Source: CALJXB01 sp965225935 (GTDB taxonomy: Bacteria; Pseudomonadota; Alphaproteobacteria; Kiloniellales; JAKSDN01). Taken from it: DNA of 64,000 nucleotides. The stretch lies in NCBI GenBank assembly GCA_965225935.1, contig CBDDCC010000023.1:186001-250000 (forward strand), given 5' to 3'. Under the pieces are notes generated by a model. The model had not been told where the DNA came from. It saw only the letters and a program-made list of their open reading frames with translations, and did not search any database. Shown one piece after another: positions 53,326 to 61,488 of the stretch (positions are counted from its first letter, which is position 1; each line of letters starts with the position of its first letter). The translations under genes and the position numbers were made by a program.

Positions 53326-54522
53326 TTAGACACAGAGTACACCGCGCGGGACCTTCGAATCGACTTCGCAACCGTCGTCGGTCACGATGATCGTATTGCA
53401 GTGCCGATAGACAACGTCGTCCTCGCGAACATGGGGTTCGATCGAAAACACCATTCCAGGCTCCAGAACGAGATCGTTATACAGGCGGATGTCCAAGTGT
53501 AGCTCGCGGGCGTTACCTTCGTAGCTAGTGATCCCGCGACCGATCCCAGTACCAGTCGGGGTAACTAAGTTATGCTTAGCAAAGAGATTCTTGCAGATCC
53601 GATCGATGTCTGCCACCTTCACGCCCGGTTTAGTCGCGCTGATCGCCGTCTCGTTCATCTCCACCATCAGTTCCAGTAGCTCGCGCTGCCTCGCGTCGGG
53701 TTCACCCACCGAAATCGCCCGCTCTACGTTGCCGGAATAGCCCCAAACCCAGGTCGAAAAGACCGTTGCCAGGATCTGGCCTTGGCACACTTGGTCGCTG
53801 CGTCCCCAGCTGATCCAATCGCTGTGGCCAGCGCTTTTGGCGGTCGCTCCGAGACCGATGTGCGATTGCGCGAGGAATGGCATGTCGGCATATTTCTCGA
53901 AAGCGAAGTCGTTCATTGCGTTGCGAATCTGGGCGTTCAGGGCCTCCGCGGTACGGCCGGGACGAATCAGTTCCAGGGCCAGCTCCTGGCCATGGTCGGC
54001 GATTTCATCAGCAGCGCGGATCAACGCGATTTCCTCGGACGATTTCACCAGCCGCAGCCGCTCGATCAGGTCCGAGGCCTCAATAAGTTCTGCATTCGGA
54101 AGCGCACCCTGAAAAGCCCGGTAATGTGCCAGGGGGAGTAGCGCGTCCTCGATGCCGATCCGCGCGGTCTGTAATCCAAGCTCGGCAATCGCGTGAGCCA
54201 GGATATCGACCATAGACTTGAGGGGCGGTTGCGGGTTTATGGTCGCAGGTGTGGGATTGTAGTCCCAGTAAATTCGGATGTCCTCGATCCAGGACTGCAG
54301 GCGCGTGTGCGAGCGCTCAATGTAGGGTTCGACAATGATCGGATCGGCGTCGCTCGCCACGATGACGGCCATCGGCCGGCCGAAAGGATGGATTGGTGCA
54401 CCGGATAGGTAATAGAAGCTGGCGTAGGACGTCGCGATTACGGCATCGAACCCCTGCTGCTTCATCTGCCCGCGTAGAAAATCATGGCGACGGTCCATCT
54501 CAGCACGACTGAACACTGCCAT
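53326..54522 (-). CDS. M24-family creatinase-like hydrolase
   Basis: The 398-residue protein has the pita-bread fold of M24 peptidases. The N-terminal domain includes YASFYYLSGAPIHPFGRPMAV and the C-terminal domain LVLEPGMVFSIEPHV. The five metal ligands of aminopeptidase P/prolidase are mostly lost: the D...D strand is GYSGNVERAI, the GHGIG His is Arg (GTGIGRGIT) and the last Glu segment reads RHCNTIIV. Only the Glu in SIEPHV is kept. It should therefore act as a metal-free hydrolase like creatinase or ectoine hydrolase. The operator at 54629 is 107 bp upstream. Confidence 0.85.
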   Translation of the reverse strand: MAVFSRAEMDRRHDFLRGQMKQQGFDAVIATSYASFYYLSGAPIHPFGRPMAVIVASDADPIIVEPYIERSHTRLQSWIEDIRIYWDYNPTPATINPQPPLKSMVDILAHAIAELGLQTARIGIEDALLPLAHYRAFQGALPNAELIEASDLIERLRLVKSSEEIALIRAADEIADHGQELALELIRPGRTAEALNAQIRNAMNDFAFEKYADMPFLAQSHIGLGATAKSAGHSDWISWGRSDQVCQGQILATVFSTWVWGYSGNVERAISVGEPDARQRELLELMVEMNETAISATKPGVKVADIDRICKNLFAKHNLVTPTGTGIGRGITSYEGNARELHLDIRLYNDLVLEPGMVFSIEPHVREDDVVYRHCNTIIVTDDGCEVDSKVPRGVLCV

Positions 54523-54628
54523 GGCTGTTCCCTTGCTTTCATGAGGCTACCGGAGACCTCGATGGGGGCCGTCAACTGCATACCAATTCGATAGGATCCT
54601 GTTGTGTACATCCACTCTATCGTAGTTT

Positions 54629-54639
54629 TTGTCTGACAT
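54629..54639. promoter_or_regulatory. FCD-GntR operator candidate 6 (TTGTCTGACAT)
   Basis: The site is TTTTTGTCTGACATTATTGTC, 107 bp upstream of the M24 gene start. A second half-site-like TTGTC follows. Confidence 0.63.
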
Positions 54640-54713
54640 TATTGTCTGGCCGGGCCCTTGTCAAATGCAATGACCCGACTCTCAGGCTGAAACATAGCTC
54701 GATCCAAGACCAA

Positions 54714-55595
54714 TCAGTCCTTAAGCGACCCCGCAGTTAGGCCCTCCAGTAGCTGGCGCTGGACGCAGATGAAGAGCACCACAGCCGGCAGAGTGAAGAG
54801 CACGCCGGCCGCGAGCAGCCCACCGTAGTTGGTCGCACCGCGAGTGCTCTGCATCATGGTGAAGAGACTGAGGGCAGCGGTCTGCGTGTCAATGTTCTTG
54901 GTTAGGATGAGAGGGAATAGCATGTCGCCCCAAGTCCAGATGAAGACGAAAGCGGAGACCGCGATGATGCCCGGCAGGGAGAGCGGCAGGGTGATCCAGA
55001 AGAACGCCTCTAACCTGCTACAGCCGTCGACCATGGCCTGCTCTTCCAGCGTTACCGAAAGGGTTGAGAAGAACCCTCGGAAAAGAATGACGGCATAGGG
55101 CAGAGTCCAAGCGGTCGAGGCGAGCACCAAGCCAAAGATGGTGTTGAAGATATGCAGCTTTGCATAGATTAGGAAGATCGGGATGATAAGCACCATGGTC
55201 GGCAGCATCTGGGCCGACAGCATCGCCGAGATGATCATCGACTTGCCCGGATATCTAAGGCGCACCAGGCTGTAGGCGGCAATCGCCGCGAGGAGCACCG
55301 AAACGACAGCGGTGCAACCCGAGACCAGGAAGGAGTTCTTCAGCGGAATCAGGAAAGTCGGCTGACTGACCGCCCAGTGGTAGTTTTCGAAGGTCAGGGG
55401 ATAGGGAAGCCACTCGGGGGTCTGCGTGAAGAGCTTTTCGATCGGCCGTAGAGAGCTGCTGATCGCCCAGAGAAAGGGAAACACGACCCAGACCATGAAG
55501 AGGCTGAGGAAGAGATACCTTAGAAATGTGTTGACTTGGCGTTGCAGACGGTGGGGGAACGCCGCAGCGGGTCGCAGACTGCCGGTATCGGTCAT
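54714..55595 (-). CDS. ABC permease, UgpE/MalG type
   Basis: The 293-residue permease of the carbohydrate uptake family has six helices, helix 1 being LFLSLFMVWVVFPFLWAISSSL, and the MalG-type EAA loop EEQAMVDGCSRLEAFFWITLPLSLPG. The C-terminal QRQLLEGLTAGSLKD is typical of UgpE/MalG. It is 13 bp from the UgpA-type gene and forms the channel with it. Confidence 0.9.
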   Translation of the reverse strand: MTDTGSLRPAAAFPHRLQRQVNTFLRYLFLSLFMVWVVFPFLWAISSSLRPIEKLFTQTPEWLPYPLTFENYHWAVSQPTFLIPLKNSFLVSGCTAVVSVLLAAIAAYSLVRLRYPGKSMIISAMLSAQMLPTMVLIIPIFLIYAKLHIFNTIFGLVLASTAWTLPYAVILFRGFFSTLSVTLEEQAMVDGCSRLEAFFWITLPLSLPGIIAVSAFVFIWTWGDMLFPLILTKNIDTQTAALSLFTMMQSTRGATNYGGLLAAGVLFTLPAVVLFICVQRQLLEGLTAGSLKD

Positions 55596-55608
55596 GCCAG
55601 AGTTCCCC

Positions 55609-56508
55609 CTAGTATTCCAGCCGAAGGCGTCTGAGATAGAACCAGGTGAAGAGCAGGCTGACGCTCATCAGGATGATGCCAATGGCGGCGCCATATCCCA
55701 TCCGGAAGTGCCGGAAGCTCTCCACGTAGACTAGCGGCGACATGGTCGTGCTGCTGATGCCGGGACCGCCGCTCGTCAGGATCCAGATGATAGCGAACTC
55801 GCGCAGGTGCAGGATGACGCTGATCAGCAGGACGGTCATGATCACCGGCCGCAGCATCGGCAGCGTGATGCGCCAGAAGGTGATCCAGGGCCCCGCCCCG
55901 TCGATTTTCGCCGCATCGTAGATCTCCCGCGGAATGCCCTGCAACCCGGACAGCAGGTTAACGAACATGAAAGGCGTCATTGCCCAGACGTTCACGGCAA
56001 GGATCGCCGGCCAGAGCCAGGTGCCACTCGAAAGCCAACTGACGTAGCCGTCGATGACGCCGAGGCTAGTGAGCACGTAGTTGAGGATACCCCACTGGCC
56101 GTCCAGCACCCACTTCCAGATCATCGCCGTGACAGTGATTGGCATCGCCCAAGGGATCAGCGCCAGTCCGCGCCAGAAGGCCCGCAGGACGATTCGCTTG
56201 CTGAGCAGCAGTGCGAGACCTAGGGCCGCCAGAAAGGTGCCGGCCACGCCGCCTGCGACGTAGATTAGCGTGTTGAGCAGGAAAACCGGCGCATTGGGAT
56301 GCTGCAGGAACTTCAGATAGTTTCGGAAACCAACGAAGGTCTGCTTGTCCAGACCCTTAAGCAGATAGACCTCGAAAAAGCTTATGCGCAGCGTCTCGAA
56401 CAGCGGCCAAGCCACAACTAAGCCGAGGATCACAAATACCGGAAGCAGGTAGAGATAGCCCTCAAGCGTCCGTCTCGCGCCCTTCATCGACCATTCTACC
56501 GTCACCAT
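55609..56508 (-). CDS. ABC permease, UgpA/MalF type
   Basis: The 299-residue permease has six helices (YLYLLPVFVILGLVVAWPLF first) and the EAA motif IYDAAKIDGAGPWITFWRITLP typical of sugar permeases. It lies between the binding-protein gene (about 170 bp upstream) and the UgpE-type gene. An internal start at 56487 (MKGARRTLEGYL) is possible. Confidence 0.9.
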   Translation of the reverse strand: MVTVEWSMKGARRTLEGYLYLLPVFVILGLVVAWPLFETLRISFFEVYLLKGLDKQTFVGFRNYLKFLQHPNAPVFLLNTLIYVAGGVAGTFLAALGLALLLSKRIVLRAFWRGLALIPWAMPITVTAMIWKWVLDGQWGILNYVLTSLGVIDGYVSWLSSGTWLWPAILAVNVWAMTPFMFVNLLSGLQGIPREIYDAAKIDGAGPWITFWRITLPMLRPVIMTVLLISVILHLREFAIIWILTSGGPGISSTTMSPLVYVESFRHFRMGYGAAIGIILMSVSLLFTWFYLRRLRLEY

Positions 56509-56678
56509 ACTCTTTGTGGCCTCACGCCGGCACCGTCAGGATTGAAGCATGGGCTCGCTTCCCTCGACAGCTCAAGCCTTATTCGCCTGCATTGCAGGCA
56601 CGGAGGGGAGAATGGCGCGAGGCGCGTGTCGGCCGGAGCCTTCGCGCGCCTCAGTGCCTTGGAGTATGGCAGGGCGGA

Positions 56679-58004
56679 TCAACCGCTCTTCGCCTCTTCG
56701 ATCAGCTTTGGAATCTGCCCTTGCATAGAGTCGTAAGCCTGCGCCGGAGTCATGCTGCCATCGAAGACCTTGAGCAGGTGCTCATAGTAAACCTGCTGAA
56801 CCTCGTTCTTAGCAACGTAGCCTTCGGTGGGAATCATCGGCACGTCGCGCACGATGGCGCGCACCTCCTCAAGCCACCAGCGCTCGGCCTCCCCGTATAG
56901 CCGGTTGGCGACGGCCTGTTCGACCGACCACTCCTTCAGGGGTGGATGGCCGAGCGACCAACGAAGGAGGTTCTCCGGCTGGGTGATGAAGTCGATCAGC
57001 TCGGCCGTCTTCTCCTGGTTCGGGGCGTGCGACATCATGTAATAGCAGTTCATGTCAAACTTGCTGAAGACACCCGGCCCCTTGCTGCCGCCCGGATAGG
57101 GGATTAGCGAGACGTGCTCCGGCGTCATCAGGTCCTTGGCAGTCGGATAGATTTCGCCGAAGTAGTAGTCGCCGATCGTGATAAAGCCGGCGACCCCGGT
57201 CGCGAAGGCCTGACGGTGGCCGGTGTAGTCCTGGCTCAACGCGTTGTCCGAGATGTAGGGCCGCAGGCGGCGGAGCGTCTCCAGCACCTCGATGTAGTTG
57301 TCCCGCTTGGACGGGTCGAAATCGGCGAGATGCAGCAGCCCGTTGCCGGTGAAGAACCAGTCGGTCTTCTCGCCGGCGTTGCGGGCATTTCCGAGCGGGA
57401 TGCCGAAGGGCTGGTTGTTCTTCTTCTTGGCGACCTTGCTGACGGCGTCAACGAGGTCGTCCCAAGTGCGGATTCCGGTTGCATCGACGCCGACCTCCTG
57501 CAGCCAGTCCTTGCGCGTCACGATGCCATAGGCGGCCGCTTGGATCGGCACGTTCCAGAGCTTGCCGTCGATGACGTCGCCGCCGCTGGTGGTCAGGTGC
57601 TCGGCGAAGCGGTCCTTCCAGGCTTGGCCCAGGTGATCCTCTGGAGCAGTGATGATGCCGATTTGATGCCAGTCAGCGGTGAAGCCGGTCCAACCGTAGC
57701 CGAGATTGGCTGGGCTGCCGGCGGTCTCGTACGCCAGCACCTTCTCAAATATGGCTTCCCAACCGACTCTCTCCGGCACCCATTCGGCCTCCGGATGCAT
57801 GGCGTTCCACTTCTCTACCATCTCCTGCTCCCAGGCGACCTCGGCCTCTGCTACCATAGCCGCCACAGAGGTGAGCTGGATGGACGTGGCCCTCGCCGTG
57901 CCGAACATTGCAACGCCGGGAAGCACAGCGGTTCCACCAAGCGCGGCCGCCGATTTCAAGAACTGACGCCGCAGCAACTCTTGTCTCAAGACGCGTCCAG
58001 ACAT
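56679..58004 (-). CDS. ABC solute-binding protein, family 1 (UgpB/sugar type) with Tat signal
   Basis: The 441-residue precursor begins with RRQFLKSAAALGGTAVLPG, a twin-arginine signal cleaved near GTARA|TSI. It continues with the two-lobed family 1 binding fold (VEKWNAMHPEAEWVPERVG, DGKLWNVPIQAAAYGIVTRKDWL, EKTAELIDFITQPENLLRWS). It should bind a sugar-like or polyol-like compound; a zwitterionic compatible solute is also conceivable. The operator TTGTCAGACAT is 246 bp upstream, linking it to the island's regulator. Confidence 0.9.
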   Translation of the reverse strand: MSGRVLRQELLRRQFLKSAAALGGTAVLPGVAMFGTARATSIQLTSVAAMVAEAEVAWEQEMVEKWNAMHPEAEWVPERVGWEAIFEKVLAYETAGSPANLGYGWTGFTADWHQIGIITAPEDHLGQAWKDRFAEHLTTSGGDVIDGKLWNVPIQAAAYGIVTRKDWLQEVGVDATGIRTWDDLVDAVSKVAKKKNNQPFGIPLGNARNAGEKTDWFFTGNGLLHLADFDPSKRDNYIEVLETLRRLRPYISDNALSQDYTGHRQAFATGVAGFITIGDYYFGEIYPTAKDLMTPEHVSLIPYPGGSKGPGVFSKFDMNCYYMMSHAPNQEKTAELIDFITQPENLLRWSLGHPPLKEWSVEQAVANRLYGEAERWWLEEVRAIVRDVPMIPTEGYVAKNEVQQVYYEHLLKVFDGSMTPAQAYDSMQGQIPKLIEEAKSG

Positions 58005-58422
58005 GCTTCTTACCTCCCACTGGTTTCTGTTTGGCAGCTAGCACATCCGACGAGCAATGGGCGCGCGTTCGAGACAGTCCTTCCCGTCTCTCCAACTCCG
58101 TGCCGCTGCATGTGGATCTCCATGGAAGGCAATCAGACGGTTCCCGGTCGAGATACGGACAGCCACTACCGCCAGCAGTCCACACCCAGGTTCTGTCATC
58201 TCCCTTGGAAATTGCGTGCCTTCTCGGTCGAACGTAGTTGGTTGATTATTTGTCAGACATTACGTGAAGCGGAGACCGAATGTCAATGTGGTAAATGGGC
58301 TGCTTCAATCGGGGATGTCTCGCGGCTATGCGCGTATGCGCAAGAAGCCGCTATGCGCTTTGGTGTTGCGGTGCGCCCGGTGGTGACGTGGGTCCAGCGC
58401 CCTGGCGAGACGGATGACGTGG
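58005..58422. other. Regulatory gap between the binding-protein gene and an IS3 element
   Basis: This ~420-bp gap holds the promoter side of the minus-strand transporter operon, including the operator at 58250, and then meets the IS3 left end. No other feature is recognised. Confidence 0.55.
58250..58260. promoter_or_regulatory. FCD-GntR operator candidate 7 (TTGTCAGACAT)
   Basis: The core sits in GATTATTTGTCAGACATTAC upstream of the UgpB-type gene. It is the last of the seven sites. Confidence 0.65.
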
Positions 58423-58554
58423 TGGTCTGCTACCGGCGAATTGGACCGCTTATGATGGGGGAGATTCGGTAATTGCGCCTTCCCCGAGAAGCTGGACCGA
58501 ATCGAATGAGAAAAGCCCGAATGGATCGGTTTGAAATGAGGAGGGCTTTTGGCG

Positions 58555-58821
58555 ATGAAGAGGTCGAAGTTTTCGGAGCAGCAGATCGCGTTCATTCTGC
58601 GCCAGGCCGAGGAGGGGACCTCGGTTGAGGAGGTCTGTCGCAAGGCTGGGATATCGCAGCAGACTTATTACAGGTGGCGCAAGAAGTATGGTGGCTTGAT
58701 GCCATCGGAGATGAAGCGCCTGCGGCAGCTGGAGGAGGAGAACCAGCGCCTCAAACGGCTGGTGGCCAACCTCTCGCTGGACAAAGAGATGCTTCAAGAG
58801 GTGGTGCGCTCAAAGCTCTGA
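58555..58821 (+). CDS. IS3-family OrfA
   Basis: The 88-residue OrfA has the HTH (KRSKFSEQQIAFILRQAEEG, VCRKAGISQQTYYRWRKKYGG) and a leucine-rich coiled coil (MKRLRQLEEENQRLKRLVAN). GAGGAGGG precedes the ATG. OrfB lies in the -1 frame, but no clear slippery heptamer was identified near the stop. Confidence 0.87.
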   Translation: MKRSKFSEQQIAFILRQAEEGTSVEEVCRKAGISQQTYYRWRKKYGGLMPSEMKRLRQLEEENQRLKRLVANLSLDKEMLQEVVRSKL

Positions 58822-59654
58822 GGCCTGTCCGTCGGCGGGAGCTGGTGGACTTTCTGCGCGCAGCCTACCGGGTCAGCATCCGCAGGGCCTGTCGGGTGCT
58901 GGAGGCGAGCAAGTCCAGCTATCACTACAAGTCCCGCAAGGATGGGCAGGCCGTCCTCCGCAAACGCATCCGGGAGATCGCCGAGACTCGGGTGCGCTAT
59001 GGCTATCGGCGGATCCACGTCCTTCTCCGTCGGGAGGGCTGGGAGATCAACCACAAGCGAACTTACCGGCTCTATTGCGAGGAGGGCCTCCAAATGAGGA
59101 GCAAGACACCGAAGCGCCGGGTCTCGGCCAAGCTGCGGGACGACCGCCGGCCGGCCTCGGCGCCGGGCGAGGTCTGGGCCATGGACTTCATGGCGGATCA
59201 GCTGTTCAACGGTCAGCGGATCAGGGTTCTGACCATCGTCGATATCTTCTGCAAGATCAGCCCCGCCATCGGCGTGGGATTCAGCTACAAGGGGTGCGAC
59301 GTGGTCGAGACACTGGAACAGGCTACCAAGGAACAGGGGTGCCCAAAACGCATCCGGGTTGACAATGGCCCCGAGTTCGTCAGCCGAGACCTCGACCTCT
59401 GGGCCTATGCCAGGGGCGTCGTGCTGGACTTCTCGAGGCCGGGTAAGCCGACCGACAACGCTTACATCGAGGCCTTCAACAGCCGATTCCGGCAAGAGTG
59501 TCTCAATGCCTCTTGGTTTCTGAGCCTGGACGACGCAAGATCGAAGATCGAGGCCTGGCGGATCGAGTACAACACCGTCCGGCCTCATACGGCGATCGGC
59601 CACATGACCCCGGCCGAGTTCGCCGCATCGTCAGGCCAAGCATGCTTGGCCTGA
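58812..59654 (+). CDS. IS3-family OrfB transposase
   Basis: OrfB carries the HTH_21 segment (LVDFLRAAYRVSIRRACRVL, RVRYGYRRIHVLLRREGWEINHK) and the rve core with DDE residues in VWAMDFMAD, IRVDNGPEF and AYIEAFNSRFRQE. It belongs to the IS3 family, probably the IS407/IS51 side. The open frame begins inside OrfA, so it is likely made as an OrfAB frameshift product. Its stop codon lies inside a 36-bp palindrome. Confidence 0.87.
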   Translation, partial: KALRPVRRRELVDFLRAAYRVSIRRACRVLEASKSSYHYKSRKDGQAVLRKRIREIAETRVRYGYRRIHVLLRREGWEINHKRTYRLYCEEGLQMRSKTPKRRVSAKLRDDRRPASAPGEVWAMDFMADQLFNGQRIRVLTIVDIFCKISPAIGVGFSYKGCDVVETLEQATKEQGCPKRIRVDNGPEFVSRDLDLWAYARGVVLDFSRPGKPTDNAYIEAFNSRFRQECLNASWFLSLDDARSKIEAWRIEYNTVRPHTAIGHMTPAEFAASSGQACLA

Positions 59655-59660
59655 CGATGC
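59625..59660. terminator. Perfect 36-bp palindrome over the OrfB stop codon
   Basis: GCATCGTCAGGCCAAGC, a central AT, and its exact complement GCTTGGCCTGACGATGC form 17-bp arms without mismatch. It includes the last codons of OrfB (GQACLA-stop). It could form a bidirectional terminator or shield the transposase from outside transcription. No T-tract is present. Confidence 0.6.
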
Positions 59661-59978
59661 ACAGGAGCCGGTTTTTCTCGCTCCTTTTGGTCCAAAGATC
59701 GGGGCAGGTACAAAGAACCGGATCTCCAGCACTCAAACCGGTCCAGATATCCGGTAGCAGACCACGCCAGAGGGTGTTTCTAGTTTAGTTGCTTGGAGAG
59801 ATTTGAACCAAGAGCTAACTATTTGATCTTGTTATCATCAAGGAGGCGGCCAGAAGCAAAAACCAATTATTGCGCTGAAAATGATAAATGATTTCGATCG
59901 GTATGATTGCAGGATTCGGATTCGGACCTTTCACCAGCGAGTTATGCGCTTGAATGGTTAATCGACCTACCCTAGCCC

Positions 59979-60191
59979 CTACTCATGACCAGTTACGAGC
60001 TGGTCGACAGCGACTTGCAGTGTATCGGCCAGTCTAGCAAGAATGACAATTGTCGGATTCCGCGCACCCCGTTCGATGCCGCTGATATAGGTTCTGTGCA
60101 GGCCAGATTCGAAGGCCAGCTGCTCCTGGGACCAGCCCCGTTCCTTGCGGACCCGCTTAACGTTCAGCCCGACCTGCCGCCGAATATCCAT
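59979..60191 (-). CDS. XRE-family HTH regulator (small, C-protein-like)
   Basis: The 70-residue protein is a single Cro/CI-type helix-turn-helix domain: GLNVKRVRKERGWSQEQLAF, ESGLHRTYISGIERGARNPT, ILARLADTLQVAVDQLV. It resembles controller proteins of restriction-modification systems and short phage-type regulators. It is divergent from the Mrr-like nuclease gene with 110 bp between starts, the usual layout of a self-controlled defence gene. Confidence 0.85.
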   Translation of the reverse strand: MDIRRQVGLNVKRVRKERGWSQEQLAFESGLHRTYISGIERGARNPTIVILARLADTLQVAVDQLVTGHE

Positions 60192-60301
60192 CCGGGCAGC
60201 AGGCCAATATGATGATTATGGGTCTACAGACGATAAGTAACATTTTAACCTTTGCGAGCGGTACTGGCCTCGCCGTCACTTCGACCCAAGGGAGCCAGGA
60301 C

Positions 60302-61237
60302 ATGCAAAGAGTTACCGCGAAAGAGGCGAGGTACATCAAGCTGGGGCGGTCGGGCTGCTGGGAGGGCCTGTGCCTGGCGGATGGCACCCTGCGTCTGGGC
60401 TACCACCAGGTACCGCACGAGCTGGCCCAGACCGGCGACCTGGAGGCCCTCCGCGCCTTCTTCCGCCGCGGCGGCTGCACCTCACAAGTCGCCAGCAGCC
60501 ACACCAAGCAGGTCCTGGACTTTTACCGGGCCGGGCCGGAGACCCTGTGGATCACCTTCTCGGACAGGCATCTCTGGTGGGCCCGGGCCGATGGCCCGGT
60601 CGAGTTCCTCGGCGGATGCGAGGCCGAGATGGATGCGCGCGGCTCGCGCCTGCGCCGCACCCGGGACGGCTGGCAGAAGACCAGCCTCGGCGGCCGCCCT
60701 TTGCGGGTCTCGGAATTGAACGGCGCGCTCACCAAGACCGCCGCCTACCGCATGACGATCTGCGCGGTCGAGCCCTTCGACTATCTCATCCGCAAGATCA
60801 ACGACGAGGACCTGCCCGAGGTGGCCCGGGCCAAGGGCGCCCGGAGCGGGGCCCTGGACGCCATACGGGACCTCATGCGCCTGCTCACCTGGCGGGACTT
60901 CGAGCTCCTGGTCGAGCTGATCTTCTCCCAGAGCGGCTGGCGGCGCACCGGCGAGACCGGCGGCACCCAGGAGACCGTCGACATCGAGCTCGAGCTGCCG
61001 AGCACCGGCGAGCGGGCCTTCGTCCAGGTCAAGTCCCGCACGGACCAGCGCCAGCTGCAAGACTACATGGCGCGGCTTGCGGACCGGCCGGAAAGCAAGA
61101 TGTTCTACATCTATCACACGGCCCGGACGCCTCTTCGGGCGGCGGACGGAGGCGTGGTCCTGGTGGGCCCGGAGCGCCTGGCGGAGATGATCCTGGCCTC
61201 TGGGCTTTTCGACTGGCTCCTGAAGAAGGCCGGCTGA
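60302..61237 (+). CDS. Mrr-like PD-(D/E)XK restriction endonuclease
   Basis: The 311-residue protein has an unfamiliar N-terminal domain (about 1-190; LGRSGCWEGLCLADGTLRLG..., TLWITFSDRHLWWARADG) and a C-terminal nuclease domain of the Mrr_cat type: RDFELLVELIF (E201), ETVDIELELP (D227) and RAFVQVKSRT (QxK, K244). The domain ends with VVLVGPERLAEMILASGLFD. It probably cleaves foreign or modified DNA. GGAG precedes ATG 60302, favoured over an upstream frame. It is divergent from the XRE gene and followed by the methyltransferase gene. Confidence 0.8.
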   Translation: MQRVTAKEARYIKLGRSGCWEGLCLADGTLRLGYHQVPHELAQTGDLEALRAFFRRGGCTSQVASSHTKQVLDFYRAGPETLWITFSDRHLWWARADGPVEFLGGCEAEMDARGSRLRRTRDGWQKTSLGGRPLRVSELNGALTKTAAYRMTICAVEPFDYLIRKINDEDLPEVARAKGARSGALDAIRDLMRLLTWRDFELLVELIFSQSGWRRTGETGGTQETVDIELELPSTGERAFVQVKSRTDQRQLQDYMARLADRPESKMFYIYHTARTPLRAADGGVVLVGPERLAEMILASGLFDWLLKKAG

Positions 61238-61488
61238 GCCCTGAACGTTCCTCAAAACTCCGCTTTTCCGAGACTCCGGAATTTGCTATAAGCCTCTTGC
61301 CTGAGACGAGGTAGGCGAGCGCAGACATGGGTCCGGCAAGCACCTCGTCGCCGGGAGGCAAGCGGGCCATGGGGCAGCGCGGCGCCTGAGAAGGCCCACA
61401 TCTTGGCATGGGTCAAGCGTGGTTTCCGAAACTGATCGGAGCCGCGCTTTTTTCGTGCGCAGGCTCCGGCAAGTCGAAGAGCCGGCCC

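Larger units (their letters stand above)
58423..59764 (+). mobile_element. IS3-family element, complete
   Basis: The ends are TGGTCTGCTACCGG at 58423 and its exact complement CCGGTAGCAGACCA ending 59764, giving a 1342-bp element with perfect 14-bp terminal repeats (plus GGACCG matches further in) and the canonical TG...CA ends. No target duplication was evident. OrfA and OrfB are intact. Confidence 0.88.

Noticed and set aside
57114..58472. 452-codon plus-strand frame opposite the UgpB-type gene
   Set aside because: Antisense to a clear binding-protein gene and its upstream operator, without recognisable domains.
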